This document shows, in pieces, positions 24,135-32,261 of a stretch of DNA of 64,000 bases; the first letter of the stretch is position 1, and the number at the start of each line of letters is the position of its first letter. The notes beneath the pieces were generated by a model that was given only the letters and a program-made list of their open reading frames with translations, was not told the DNA's origin and did not search any database. A program made the position numbers and the translations under genes. Origin of the DNA: Geodermatophilus poikilotrophus (GTDB taxonomy: Bacteria; Actinomycetota; Actinomycetes; Mycobacteriales; Geodermatophilaceae); contig NZ_FOIE01000002.1 of NCBI RefSeq assembly GCF_900111455.1, forward strand, positions 589,663-653,662, read 5' to 3'.

Positions 24135-25486
24135 TTCCCCGCGTGCGCGTCGAAGGCGGCGTCGAGGACGTCGAGCCCCTCGGTGAGCAGGTCCTGCCCG
24201 ATGACCAGCGGGGGCAGGAAGCGCAGCACGTTGCTGTGCGTGCCGGCGGTCAGGGTGATGACGCCCTCCGCGTGGCAGGCCTTGGAGATCGCGTTGGTCA
24301 GCGCGGCGTCGGGCTCGTTCGTGCCCGGCTCGACCAGCTCGACGGCGAGCATCGCGCCGCGGCCGCGGACGTCGCCGACCACGCCGGTGCGCTCCTGCAG
24401 CGCGCGCAACCGCGGCAGCATGGTGGCCTCGATCCCGCGCGCGGCGGCGTTCAGGTCGAGTTCCCGCATCGTGCGGATGCTGGCCAGCGCGGCGGCGCAG
24501 GACACCGGGTTGCCGCCGTAGGTGCCGCCCAGCCCGCCGGTGTGCACGGCGTCCATCAGCTCGGCGCGGCCGGTCACCCCGGCCAGCGGCATGCCGCCGG
24601 CGATGCCCTTGGCCGTGGTGATCAGGTCGGGGACGACGCCCTCGTGCTCCGAGGCGAACCACGCGCCGGTGCGGCAGAAGCCGGTCTGCACCTCGTCGGC
24701 GATGAAGACCGCACCCGAGCGGCGGCACCAGTCGGTCAGGGCCGGCAGGAAGCCCGGCGCCGGGACGACGAAGCCGCCCTCGCCCTGGATCGGCTCGATG
24801 AGCACGGCGGCCACGTTGGCGGCGCCGATCTGCGTCTCGATCAGGTCGATGGCCCGCGCGGCCGCCTGCTCGCCGGTCATCCCCGGCTCGTCGCGGTACG
24901 GGTAGGACATCGGCACCCGGTAGACCTCGCCGGCGAACGGCCCGAAGCCGTGCTTGTACGGCATGTTCTTCGCCGTCAGCGCCATCGTGAGGTTGGTGCG
25001 CCCGTGGTAGGCGTGGTCGAAGACGACGACCGCCGAGCGGCCGGTGGCCACCCGGGCCACCTTGACCGCGTTCTCCACGGCCTCGGCGCCGGTGTTGAAC
25101 AGCGCCGTGCGCTTCTCGTGGTCGCCGGGGGTGAGCCGGTCGAGCTCCTCGGCGACGGCGACGTAGCCCTCGTAGGGTCCGACCATGAAGCAGGTGTGGG
25201 TGAAGGCGGCGACCTGCGCCTGGACGGCGGCCACCACCTCGGGCGCGGCGTGGCCGACGTTGGTGACGGCGATGCCCGACCCCAGGTCGATGAAGGAGTT
25301 GCCGTCGACGTCGACCACCACGCCGCCCGCGGCGCGCTCGACGTAGACCGGCAGGACGCTGCCCACGGCGGAGGTGACCGCGGCGGCCCGGCGGGCGGCC
25401 AGCTCGCGCGAGCGGGGGCCGGGCAGCTCGGTGATCAGGCGCCGCTCCTGGGCGACGGTGTGCGGGCCGGTGAGCAGGTCGGTCAT
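24131..25486 (-). CDS. gabT: 4-aminobutyrate--2-oxoglutarate transaminase
   Basis: 451 residues, class III PLP transaminase. It converts GABA (and often 5-aminovalerate) plus 2-oxoglutarate to succinate (glutarate) semialdehyde plus glutamate. The PLP lysine is about K293 in TTAKGIAGGMPL. PLP-phosphate binding NTGAEAVENAVKVAR, the IADEVQTGF motif and GGTYGGNPVSCAAA are diagnostic. ATG 25486 has GGAG 6 bases upstream; an adjacent GTG (25489) is also possible. It is divergent from a PucR regulator and overlaps gdh by 4 bases. It is the exit point for GABA produced by the arginine and putrescine routes encoded nearby. Confidence 0.96.
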   Translation of the reverse strand: MTDLLTGPHTVAQERRLITELPGPRSRELAARRAAAVTSAVGSVLPVYVERAAGGVVVDVDGNSFIDLGSGIAVTNVGHAAPEVVAAVQAQVAAFTHTCFMVGPYEGYVAVAEELDRLTPGDHEKRTALFNTGAEAVENAVKVARVATGRSAVVVFDHAYHGRTNLTMALTAKNMPYKHGFGPFAGEVYRVPMSYPYRDEPGMTGEQAAARAIDLIETQIGAANVAAVLIEPIQGEGGFVVPAPGFLPALTDWCRRSGAVFIADEVQTGFCRTGAWFASEHEGVVPDLITTAKGIAGGMPLAGVTGRAELMDAVHTGGLGGTYGGNPVSCAAALASIRTMRELDLNAAARGIEATMLPRLRALQERTGVVGDVRGRGAMLAVELVEPGTNEPDAALTNAISKACHAEGVITLTAGTHSNVLRFLPPLVIGQDLLTEGLDVLDAAFDAHAGK

Positions 25487-25508
25487 CACGGTCTCCTCGT
25501 GGGGGCGG

Positions 25509-25527
25509 CCTCCCCCGACGGGGGAGG
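25509..25527. promoter_or_regulatory. Palindromic operator candidate between gabT and pucR-like gene
   Basis: CCTCCCCCG-A-CGGGGGAGG, 9-base perfect arms around one base, 23 bases upstream of the gabT start. A site for the PucR-type regulator is plausible. A leader hairpin in gabT mRNA is the alternative. Confidence 0.5.
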
Positions 25528-25626
25528 TCCTCGCGTCCAGGGTCCGTGGCGCACGTCTCCCCCGGTACCGTCCGGATCGGCACTCCCGGGGCGTCCGGGT
25601 GTCCAGATCGTCGAGAGGTCCTCCCC

Positions 25627-27135
25627 GTGCCGGTCACCGTCGCGACCCTGCTCGGCACCGCGTCGCTCGAGCTGACGCTGCACACCCGCAGCGCGCCGGT
25701 CGACCGTGCCGTCTCCTGGGTGCACGTCAGCGAGCTGGCCGACCCCACGCCGTTCCTCGAGGGCGGCGAGCTGCTGCTGACCACCGGCCTGGCCCTGGCA
25801 CCCGAGGGGACCGGTGGGTACGTCCGCCGGCTGGCCGCGGCCGGGGTGGTGGGCCTGGGCCTCGGCACCGGCCTCAGCCACGCCGAGGTGCCCGCCGGGC
25901 TGGTGGCCGCGGCCGACGAGCACGGGCTGGCGGTGCTCGAGGTGCCGCGGCAGACGCCGTTCATCGCTCTGTCCCGCGCGGTCTCCAGCGCCCTGGCGGC
26001 CGAGGAGTACGCGGCGGTCACCCGGACCTCGACGGTGCAGCGGGAGCTGACCCGCGCCGCGGTCGCCCCCGGGGCTCCGGGCACCGTCGTCGACCGGCTG
26101 GCCCGGCACCTGGGCGGCTGGGCGCTGCTGGTCGACGCCGCCGGGACGCCGCTGGAGGCCGCGCCGTCGTCCGCCCGGGGACGCGCCGGCGACCTCACCG
26201 CGGCGGTCGACCGGCTGCGGACGGCCCGGCCGCCGGCCGGGGCGGCGCTCACCCAGCCCGGCGAGACGGTGCTGCTGCAGTCGCTGGGCACCGGCTCGCG
26301 GGTGCGTGGCTTCCTCGCCGTCGGGCGGCCGGGGCCGTTCCCCGCGGGCGACCGGCACGTGGTCAACGCAGCGGCGCTGCTGCTCACGCTGCGGCTGGAG
26401 CAGTCCCGGGCCCTGGACAGCGGCACTGCGGCGCTGCGGGCCGCGATCCTGCACCTGCTGCTCGCCGGCCAGACCGCCGCGGCCGGCCCGGTGGTGGCGG
26501 CGCTGGGCGAGCGGCTGCCGGCCGAGCCGGTGCTGGCGCTGGCCGTGCTGGGCACCGCCGAGCAGCGGGCCGCGGCCGTCGACGTGGCCGCCGACGCGGC
26601 TGCCCACGCCCGCGAGCCGGTGCTGTCGGCCGAGCTCGACGACACCCTCGTCGTCCTGGTGTCCGCCGACGGCCCGCTGGCCGGGCGGCTGGCCGTGCTG
26701 CCCGAGCGGGTGCCCGGCACCGTCCTCGGGACGGCACCGCCGGTGCCGTGGGACCGGCTGGCCGACGGGGTGCGGCAGGCCCGGCAGGCGGCCGGGCACG
26801 GGCGGGCCGCCGGACAGCCGGTCACCGCCTTCGCCGACCTCGCCGGCCGGGGCCTGTCCGCGCTGCTCGACCCCGGGGCCACCGCGGCCTTCGCCGAGGC
26901 CGCGCTGGCGCCCCTGGTCGCCGCCGACCGGGCCGGCCCCGGCGACCTGGTCGAGTCGCTGCGGATCTGGCTGGCCGCGCACGGGCAGTGGGAGCCGGCC
27001 GCGGCCCGCCTCGGCGTCCACCGGCACACGCTGCGCAAGCGGATCCGGCGGGCGGAGGAGCTGATCGGCCGCGACCTGGACTCCCCCGGCGTGCGCGCCG
27101 AGCTCTGGCTCGCCCTGCACCCTCCCTCGACCTGA
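25627..27135 (+). CDS. PucR-family transcriptional regulator
   Basis: 502 residues. The N-terminal PucR sensing domain (about 1-125) contains WVHVSELADPTPFLEGGELLLTTG. A GGDEF-like/CdaR middle region follows, and the C-terminal HTH_30 (LRIWLAAHGQWEPAAARLGV, HRHTLRKRIRRAEELIGRDL) binds DNA. GTG at 25627 with GAGAGG 8 bases upstream; an upstream GTG-type start would add 27 non-conserved residues. PucR proteins control purine, GABA and amino-acid catabolism. It is divergent from gabT and 112 bases upstream of the aminobutyraldehyde dehydrogenase, so it probably activates one or both in response to GABA or an aldehyde. Confidence 0.92.
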   Translation: MPVTVATLLGTASLELTLHTRSAPVDRAVSWVHVSELADPTPFLEGGELLLTTGLALAPEGTGGYVRRLAAAGVVGLGLGTGLSHAEVPAGLVAAADEHGLAVLEVPRQTPFIALSRAVSSALAAEEYAAVTRTSTVQRELTRAAVAPGAPGTVVDRLARHLGGWALLVDAAGTPLEAAPSSARGRAGDLTAAVDRLRTARPPAGAALTQPGETVLLQSLGTGSRVRGFLAVGRPGPFPAGDRHVVNAAALLLTLRLEQSRALDSGTAALRAAILHLLLAGQTAAAGPVVAALGERLPAEPVLALAVLGTAEQRAAAVDVAADAAAHAREPVLSAELDDTLVVLVSADGPLAGRLAVLPERVPGTVLGTAPPVPWDRLADGVRQARQAAGHGRAAGQPVTAFADLAGRGLSALLDPGATAAFAEAALAPLVAADRAGPGDLVESLRIWLAAHGQWEPAAARLGVHRHTLRKRIRRAEELIGRDLDSPGVRAELWLALHPPST

Positions 27136-27168
27136 GGAATCCGTCGTCCTGACCTGGGAGACTGGACA

Positions 27169-27209
27169 GATCAGCGGTTGACAGTGACGATGACCACCGG
27201 ATCAGCGGT
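27169..27209 (+). promoter_or_regulatory. Direct-repeat operator candidate upstream of the aminobutyraldehyde dehydrogenase
   Basis: GATCAGCGGT occurs at 27169-27178 and again at 27200-27209, 31 bases apart (about three helical turns), flanking a TTGACAGT element at 27179-27186. This suits a dimeric activator such as the adjacent PucR protein. Confidence 0.5.
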
Positions 27210-27247
27210 CCCGGCGACTCCGGGATGCACGACGAGAGGACCTCCCG

Positions 27248-28693
27248 GTGAGCGAGAAGCTCGAGCTGCGCAACTTCGTCGGCGGAGAGCACGTCGACGC
27301 CACCGACGGCCGTCGGATGGACCTGGTCGACCCGGCGACCGGCGAGGTGTTCGCCTCGGCCCCGGTGTCGGCGGCCGAGGACGTCGACCGGGCCTACACC
27401 GCGGCGGCGGGCGCGTTCCCCGGCTGGCGGGACGCCACCCCCTCGGAGCGCTCCCTGGCACTGCTCCGCATCGCCGACGCCATCGAGGCGCACGCCGACG
27501 AGCTGGTGGCGCTGGAGAGCCGCAACACCGGCAAGCCGCTCGGGCTGACCGCGAGCGAGGAGATCCCGCCGATGGTCGACCAGATCCGCTTCTTCGCCGG
27601 CGCCGCCCGCAACCTCGAGGGCAAGGCGGCCGCCGAGTACCTGGCCGGGCACACCTCGTGGGTCCGCCGCGAGCCGGTCGGGGTGATCGGGCAGGTCACG
27701 CCGTGGAACTACCCGATGATGATGGCGGTCTGGAAGTTCGCGCCCGCGATCGCGGCCGGCAACACCGTCGTCCTCAAGCCCAGCGACACCACCCCGGCGA
27801 CCACGCTGCGGATGGCCGAGCTGGCCGCGGAGTTCCTCCCGCCGGGCGTCCTCAACGTCGTCTGCGGCGACCGGGACACCGGCCGGGCGCTCGTGGAGCA
27901 CCGGACGCCGCAGATGGTCTCGATCACCGGGTCGGTGCGGGCCGGCATGGCGGTGGCCGAGACGGCCGCGCGCGACGTCAAGCGGGTGCACCTGGAGCTG
28001 GGCGGCAAGGCCCCGGTCGTCGTCTTCGACGACGCCGACCTCGAGGCCGCCGCCGAGGCGATCGCGGTGGCCGGCTACTTCAACGCCGGGCAGGACTGCA
28101 CCGCCGCCACCCGGGTGCTGGCCGGGCCGGGCATCCACGACGACTTCGTCGCGGCGCTGACCGAGCAGGCGAGGAGCACCCGGACGACGTACGAGGGTGG
28201 TGCCGGCGACGAGGACGCGCTCGTGCCGCCGGTGAACAACGCCAACCAGCTCGCGCACGTCACCGGCTTCCTCGACCGCGCGCCCGACCACGCCGAGATC
28301 ACCGCGGGTGGCCGCCGGCTGGGCGACCGCGGCTTCTTCGTCGAGCCGACCGTCGTGGCCGGGCTGCGGCAGGACGACGAGATGGTGCAGAACGAGGTCT
28401 TCGGCCCGGTCATCACCGTGCAGCGGTTCTCCGACGAGGCGCAGGCCCTCGCCTGGGCCAACGGGGTCCCCTACGGGCTGGCCTCCAGCGTCTGGACGAA
28501 GGACTTCGGCCGGGCGATGCGGATGAGCAAGGCGCTGGACTTCGGCTGCGTCTGGATCAACACGCACATCCCGCTCGTCGCCGAGATGCCGCACGGTGGG
28601 TTCAAGCACTCCGGCTACGGCAAGGACCTGTCGATGTACGGGTTCGAGGACTACACCCGCGTCAAGCACGTCATGGCCAACCTGGAGAGCTGA
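27248..28693 (+). CDS. Gamma-aminobutyraldehyde dehydrogenase
   Basis: 481 residues, NAD(P) aldehyde dehydrogenase. It oxidises 4-aminobutanal from putrescine oxidation to GABA. Catalytic Cys284 (NAGQDCTAATRV), general base Glu250 (LELGGKAPV), cofactor motif FSITGS-like VSITGSVRAG and WNYPMMMAVWKFAPA are present. The combination matches actinobacterial and enterobacterial aminobutyraldehyde dehydrogenases (PatD/PuuC-like) from memory. GTG start at 27248. Its product is the substrate of the nearby GabT. It ends in a palindromic terminator shared with the convergent aldehyde dehydrogenase. Confidence 0.88.
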   Translation: MSEKLELRNFVGGEHVDATDGRRMDLVDPATGEVFASAPVSAAEDVDRAYTAAAGAFPGWRDATPSERSLALLRIADAIEAHADELVALESRNTGKPLGLTASEEIPPMVDQIRFFAGAARNLEGKAAAEYLAGHTSWVRREPVGVIGQVTPWNYPMMMAVWKFAPAIAAGNTVVLKPSDTTPATTLRMAELAAEFLPPGVLNVVCGDRDTGRALVEHRTPQMVSITGSVRAGMAVAETAARDVKRVHLELGGKAPVVVFDDADLEAAAEAIAVAGYFNAGQDCTAATRVLAGPGIHDDFVAALTEQARSTRTTYEGGAGDEDALVPPVNNANQLAHVTGFLDRAPDHAEITAGGRRLGDRGFFVEPTVVAGLRQDDEMVQNEVFGPVITVQRFSDEAQALAWANGVPYGLASSVWTKDFGRAMRMSKALDFGCVWINTHIPLVAEMPHGGFKHSGYGKDLSMYGFEDYTRVKHVMANLES

Positions 28694-28798
28694 GCTGAGT
28701 CGTCGTCGGCCCACCGGCCGACACCGCGGCGAGGAGCCCGTCCCCGACCGCCGTGGAGCCCCTCCCCGTGTCCCGGTCGGGGAGCCGCCGGGACGCGA

Positions 28799-28830
28799 CG
28801 AGGCCCCGGTCCGATCGGACCGGGGCCTCG
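28799..28830. terminator. Bidirectional terminator, perfect 32-base palindrome
   Basis: Arms CGAGGCCCCGGTCCGA and TCGGACCGGGGCCTCG, continuous 2-fold symmetry, between convergent dehydrogenase genes. A second hairpin, TCCCCGACCG (28741-28750) with CGGTCGGGGA (28774-28783), lies beside it. Confidence 0.85.
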
Positions 28831-28884
28831 CTGCATCCCGGCCGCCTCGAGGTCGTCAGCGGCGGCCGGGGGTCTCCAGGGCTG

Positions 28885-30318
28885 TCAGACGTCGATGCCG
28901 GTGAGGACGAGGACGCGCTCCTCGGTGAGGTCCTCCATCGCCGCGTGCACGCCCTCCCGGCCGGTGCCGGAGTCCTTCACCCCGCCGTAGGGCATCTGGT
29001 CGGCGCGGAAGCTCGGCACGTCGCCGACCACCACTCCCCCGACCTCGAGCACCTGCGCCGCGCGGAAGGCCACCTGCAGGTCCCGGGTGAAGACGCCGGC
29101 CTGCAGCCCGAACCGGCTGTCGTTGACCCGCGCGAACGCCTCGTCGACGGAGTCCACGGTCTCCAGGACGACGACCGGACCGAAGACCTCCTCGCAGGAC
29201 ACCCTGACGTCGGCCGGGACGTCGGTGAGCACGGTGGGCGCGTAGGAGGCGCCGTCCCGGGTGCCGCCGGTGAGGACCCGTGCGCCCGCGGCCACCGCCT
29301 CCTCCACCCAGCTCTCCACCCGCCGGGCGGCCTGCTCGTCGATCAGCGGGCCGACGTCGGTCGCGTCGTCCGTGGGGTCGCCGGTTCCCAGCTTGTCCAC
29401 CGACTCGACCACCCGGTCGGTGAGCGGGCCGGCGACCGCGCGGTGGGCGAACACCCGCTGCACCGAGATGCAGGACTGCCCGGCCTGGTACATCGCGAAG
29501 GTCGCGATGCGGGACGCCGCCCAGTCCAGCGCCGCGTCGTCCTGGTCGGGGGCGACGACGGCCGCGGCGTTGCCGCCGAGCTCGAGGGTCACGTGCTTGC
29601 GCGGCACCGACTCGCGGATCGACCAGCCGACCGGCACCGAGCCGGTGAAGGAGACGACCGGCAGCCGCGGGTCCTGCACCAGCCGCGCGGCGACCTCGTT
29701 GGGCACCGGCAGCACCGACCAGGCGCCGGCCGGCAGGTCGGTCTCGGCCAGGACCTCCCCGAGCAGCAGTGCCGACAGCGGCGTGGCCGGCGCGGGCTTG
29801 AGCACGATCGGCGCCCCGACGGCGATCGCCGGTGCGACCTTGTGGGCCACCAGGTTGAGCGGGAAGTTGAAGGGCGCGATGCCCAGCACCGGGCCCCGCG
29901 GGACGCGACGCACCAGCGCCATCCGGCCGGCCGCGGCCGGGTCGGTGTCCAGCCGCTGCAGGCTGCCCGACCAGCGCCGTGCCTCCTCGGCACCCCAGCG
30001 GAAGGTCGACACGGCGCGGGTCACCTCGAGGCGGGCCCACTTCAGCGGCTTGCCGGACTCGGCGGTGATCAGCGCGGCGACCTCCTCGCTGCGCTCGGCC
30101 AGCCGGCGGGACACGTGGTCGAGGGCAGCGGCCCGCGCGTGGGCCGGGAGGGCCGCGCAGGCGGCGCGGGCCGCGGCGGCGGCCGACACCGCGACCTCGA
30201 CGTCCTCGGGGGTGGCGTTCGTCGTCCGGCCGGCCTCGGCGCCGTCGAACGGCGAGCGGACGGCGACGACGTCGGTGCCGGTCCGGGGCTCTCCGGCGAC
30301 CCAGTAGGGGGTGGTCAT
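28885..30318 (-). CDS. Aldehyde dehydrogenase (lactaldehyde/phosphonoacetaldehyde-type)
   Basis: 477 residues. General base in VTLELGGNAAAVV, nucleophile in YQAGQSCISVQR, substrate/cofactor loop IAPFNFPLNLVAHKVAPAI. The C-terminal PYGGVKDSGTGREG and the overall pattern place it with the broad lactaldehyde/glyceraldehyde/phosphonoacetaldehyde dehydrogenase subgroup rather than with betaine-aldehyde enzymes. ATG 30318 with GAGGAGG 5 bases upstream. It is followed on the same strand upstream by isomerase and SDR genes, so it may finish a sugar-acid route. Oxidation of guanidinobutyraldehyde or succinate semialdehyde is an alternative given the nearby TPP decarboxylase and gabT. Confidence 0.88.
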   Translation of the reverse strand: MTTPYWVAGEPRTGTDVVAVRSPFDGAEAGRTTNATPEDVEVAVSAAAAARAACAALPAHARAAALDHVSRRLAERSEEVAALITAESGKPLKWARLEVTRAVSTFRWGAEEARRWSGSLQRLDTDPAAAGRMALVRRVPRGPVLGIAPFNFPLNLVAHKVAPAIAVGAPIVLKPAPATPLSALLLGEVLAETDLPAGAWSVLPVPNEVAARLVQDPRLPVVSFTGSVPVGWSIRESVPRKHVTLELGGNAAAVVAPDQDDAALDWAASRIATFAMYQAGQSCISVQRVFAHRAVAGPLTDRVVESVDKLGTGDPTDDATDVGPLIDEQAARRVESWVEEAVAAGARVLTGGTRDGASYAPTVLTDVPADVRVSCEEVFGPVVVLETVDSVDEAFARVNDSRFGLQAGVFTRDLQVAFRAAQVLEVGGVVVGDVPSFRADQMPYGGVKDSGTGREGVHAAMEDLTEERVLVLTGIDV

Positions 30319-30453
30319 GCGTCCTCCTCGGGACGTGGGCGGTGTCGACGCTGAATCTGCGAGACCCGGTGCCTCCCGGCCAGTGCCGGTCCGTCCACCC
30401 GCAGGGGCTCCCACGCACCGACCTGGCACACCGCTGCGGTGTGGCTCCCCCGG

Positions 30454-31257
30454 TCAGCCGCCGGCGCGGTCCTCCCGCGGCAGCCAGGCGAACGGGTCGC
30501 CGTCACCCGGCAGGTGCTCGAGGGCGGTCCAGCCGGCGTAACCGCCGTCCTCGAGCGCGCGCAGGCGCGGCACGAGGTCGAGCTCCCCGGTGCCCGGCGC
30601 CCCCCGCCCGGGGGCGTCGGCGACCTGCACGTGCGCGGCCCGGGGTCCGTGCACGGCGACCACCCGGTCGAGGTCATCGCCGTTGACCGCGAGGTGGTAG
30701 AGGTCGAGGAGCAGGCCGATCGCGCCCACCCCGGTCTCCGCCGCCACCCGGTCGGCGACGGCGAGCGCGTCCTCCGCCCTCCGCAGCGGGTACCGGGGCG
30801 CGGCGCTGAGCGGCTCCAGGAGCACCGTGCCGCCGATCCGCGCCGTCGCCCGACCGGCCAGGGCCAGGTGCTCGACGGCGAGCGCGTCCTGCGCGGCAGG
30901 GGCCGCGCCGTCGGACCGGTTGCCGTACAGCGCGTTGAACAGCCGCACGCCCAGCCGCTCGCCGATGCCGACCGTGGCGGCGACCGCGTCACGCCACTCC
31001 GCCTCCCGGCCGGGGAGCGACACCAGCCCGCGCTCGCCGTCGGCCATCGCACCGGCCGGGAAGTTGAGCGCGACCAGCTGCACCCCGGCGTCCTCGACCG
31101 ACCGGACGAAGGCCTCGACCGCCCGGCCGGCGGGCGTGACGGAGTCGAACGGCCACCACGACTCGACCGCGGTGAACCCGGCGTCCCGGGCGGCCTGCGG
31201 CCGGCGCTCCAGCGGCAGGTCGCCGAAGAGCAGGGAGGTGTTGACGGCCCAGCGCAC
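30454..31257 (-). CDS. Hydroxypyruvate isomerase-family TIM-barrel protein
   Basis: 267 residues, xylose-isomerase-like barrel. The metal and substrate motifs of the Hyi group are visible: LEPLSAAPRYPLRRAEDAL, IGLLLDLYHLAVNGDDL, HVQVADAPGRGAPGTGELDL and LEHLPGDGDPFAWLP. Hyi interconverts hydroxypyruvate and tartronate semialdehyde; related proteins isomerise other 2-keto sugars. GTG start at 31257, just beyond the SDR stop (31266), so it is in one operon with the SDR. The neighbouring SDR resembles tartronate-semialdehyde or sugar-acid reductases only generally, so the true substrate is open. Confidence 0.85.
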   Translation of the reverse strand: MRWAVNTSLLFGDLPLERRPQAARDAGFTAVESWWPFDSVTPAGRAVEAFVRSVEDAGVQLVALNFPAGAMADGERGLVSLPGREAEWRDAVAATVGIGERLGVRLFNALYGNRSDGAAPAAQDALAVEHLALAGRATARIGGTVLLEPLSAAPRYPLRRAEDALAVADRVAAETGVGAIGLLLDLYHLAVNGDDLDRVVAVHGPRAAHVQVADAPGRGAPGTGELDLVPRLRALEDGGYAGWTALEHLPGDGDPFAWLPREDRAGG

Positions 31258-31265
31258 CGGAGCGC

Positions 31266-32021
31266 TCAGCCCCGCCCGAGGTAGGGCATGCCGGTGGCCA
31301 GCATCGTGGTGAACGGGACGCTGACCTCGAGCGGCAGCCGGGCCACCTGCACCACCGCGTCGGCGACGTGCGCCGGGTCGAAGGTGGGCTCGGGTCGGAC
31401 GGAGCCGTCGGCCTGGCGAGCACCGTGCGCCATCCCGGCGGTCATCTCGGTGGCGGCGTTGCCGACGTCGATCTGCCCGCAGACGATCCGGTGCGCTCGG
31501 CCGTCCAGCGCGATCGCCTTGGTCAGGCCGGTGACGGCGTGCTTGGTGGCGGTGTAGGCGACGCTCCCGGGCCGCGGCACGTGCGCGGAGATCGAGCCGT
31601 TGTTGACGATCCGCCCGCCCGGTGGGTCCTGCGCCTTCATCAGCCGGACGGCGGCGCGGGCGCAGAGGAAGACGCCCGTGACGTTGACCTCCACGGTCGC
31701 CCGCCAGTCGGCGACCGCGACCTCGTCCACCTCGCCCGCCGGACCGAACGTGCCGGCGTTGTTGACCAGCAGGTCGAGCCGGCCCCAGGTGTCCCGGACG
31801 GTGTCGAACGCCGCATCCACCTGCTCCTCGTCGGCGACGTCGGTGGGCAGCACGAGGACGCCGTCCCCGCCCTCGGCCGTCTCCTCCAGCGACGGACGGG
31901 TGCGCCCCAGCAGCGCCACGGACCAGCCGTCGGCCACCAGCGCCCGGGCGATGGCGCGGCCGAGTCCGGAGCCGGCGCCGGTCACCACCGCGGTGCGGCG
32001 GTCGCCGCTCACGACGAGCAC
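31266..32021 (-). CDS. SDR-family oxidoreductase
   Basis: 251 residues. Rossmann motif VTGAGSGLGRAIA, NNAG at LLVNNAGTF, catalytic Ser in NNGSISAHV and YxxxK in YTATK. Classical SDR length. GTG start. First gene of the SDR-isomerase unit and divergent from the TPP-enzyme gene. Substrate unknown; a hydroxy acid or sugar alcohol is likely from context. Confidence 0.88.
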   Translation of the reverse strand: MLVVSGDRRTAVVTGAGSGLGRAIARALVADGWSVALLGRTRPSLEETAEGGDGVLVLPTDVADEEQVDAAFDTVRDTWGRLDLLVNNAGTFGPAGEVDEVAVADWRATVEVNVTGVFLCARAAVRLMKAQDPPGGRIVNNGSISAHVPRPGSVAYTATKHAVTGLTKAIALDGRAHRIVCGQIDVGNAATEMTAGMAHGARQADGSVRPEPTFDPAHVADAVVQVARLPLEVSVPFTTMLATGMPYLGRG

Positions 32022-32261
32022 CGCACGACGGCACCGGCTGTATGCCCAGGGCTGGGGAGGTCGTCCACGCGCTCATCGTGGTCCTCGTTGCGCGCCGCGA
32101 CCAACCCGCGCCGCCGGTCCGATGCGCACCGGTCGGCCAGGCTCCTCGACGATCCGGCAACCCGGCCCGGTGAGGCACGCCACACCGTCCACTGTCGCCA
32201 CCCGGTCCCGGCACGGCACCCTCGGCGCACCTGGAGGACGCCGTTCCGAGGAGCCGCGGTC

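Noticed and set aside
24135..27038. Extension of the glutamate dehydrogenase frame upstream through gabT and the PucR gene to about 2000 residues
   Set aside because: The upstream part is an out-of-frame shadow of gabT; GTG 24134 in the gabT stop is the sensible start.
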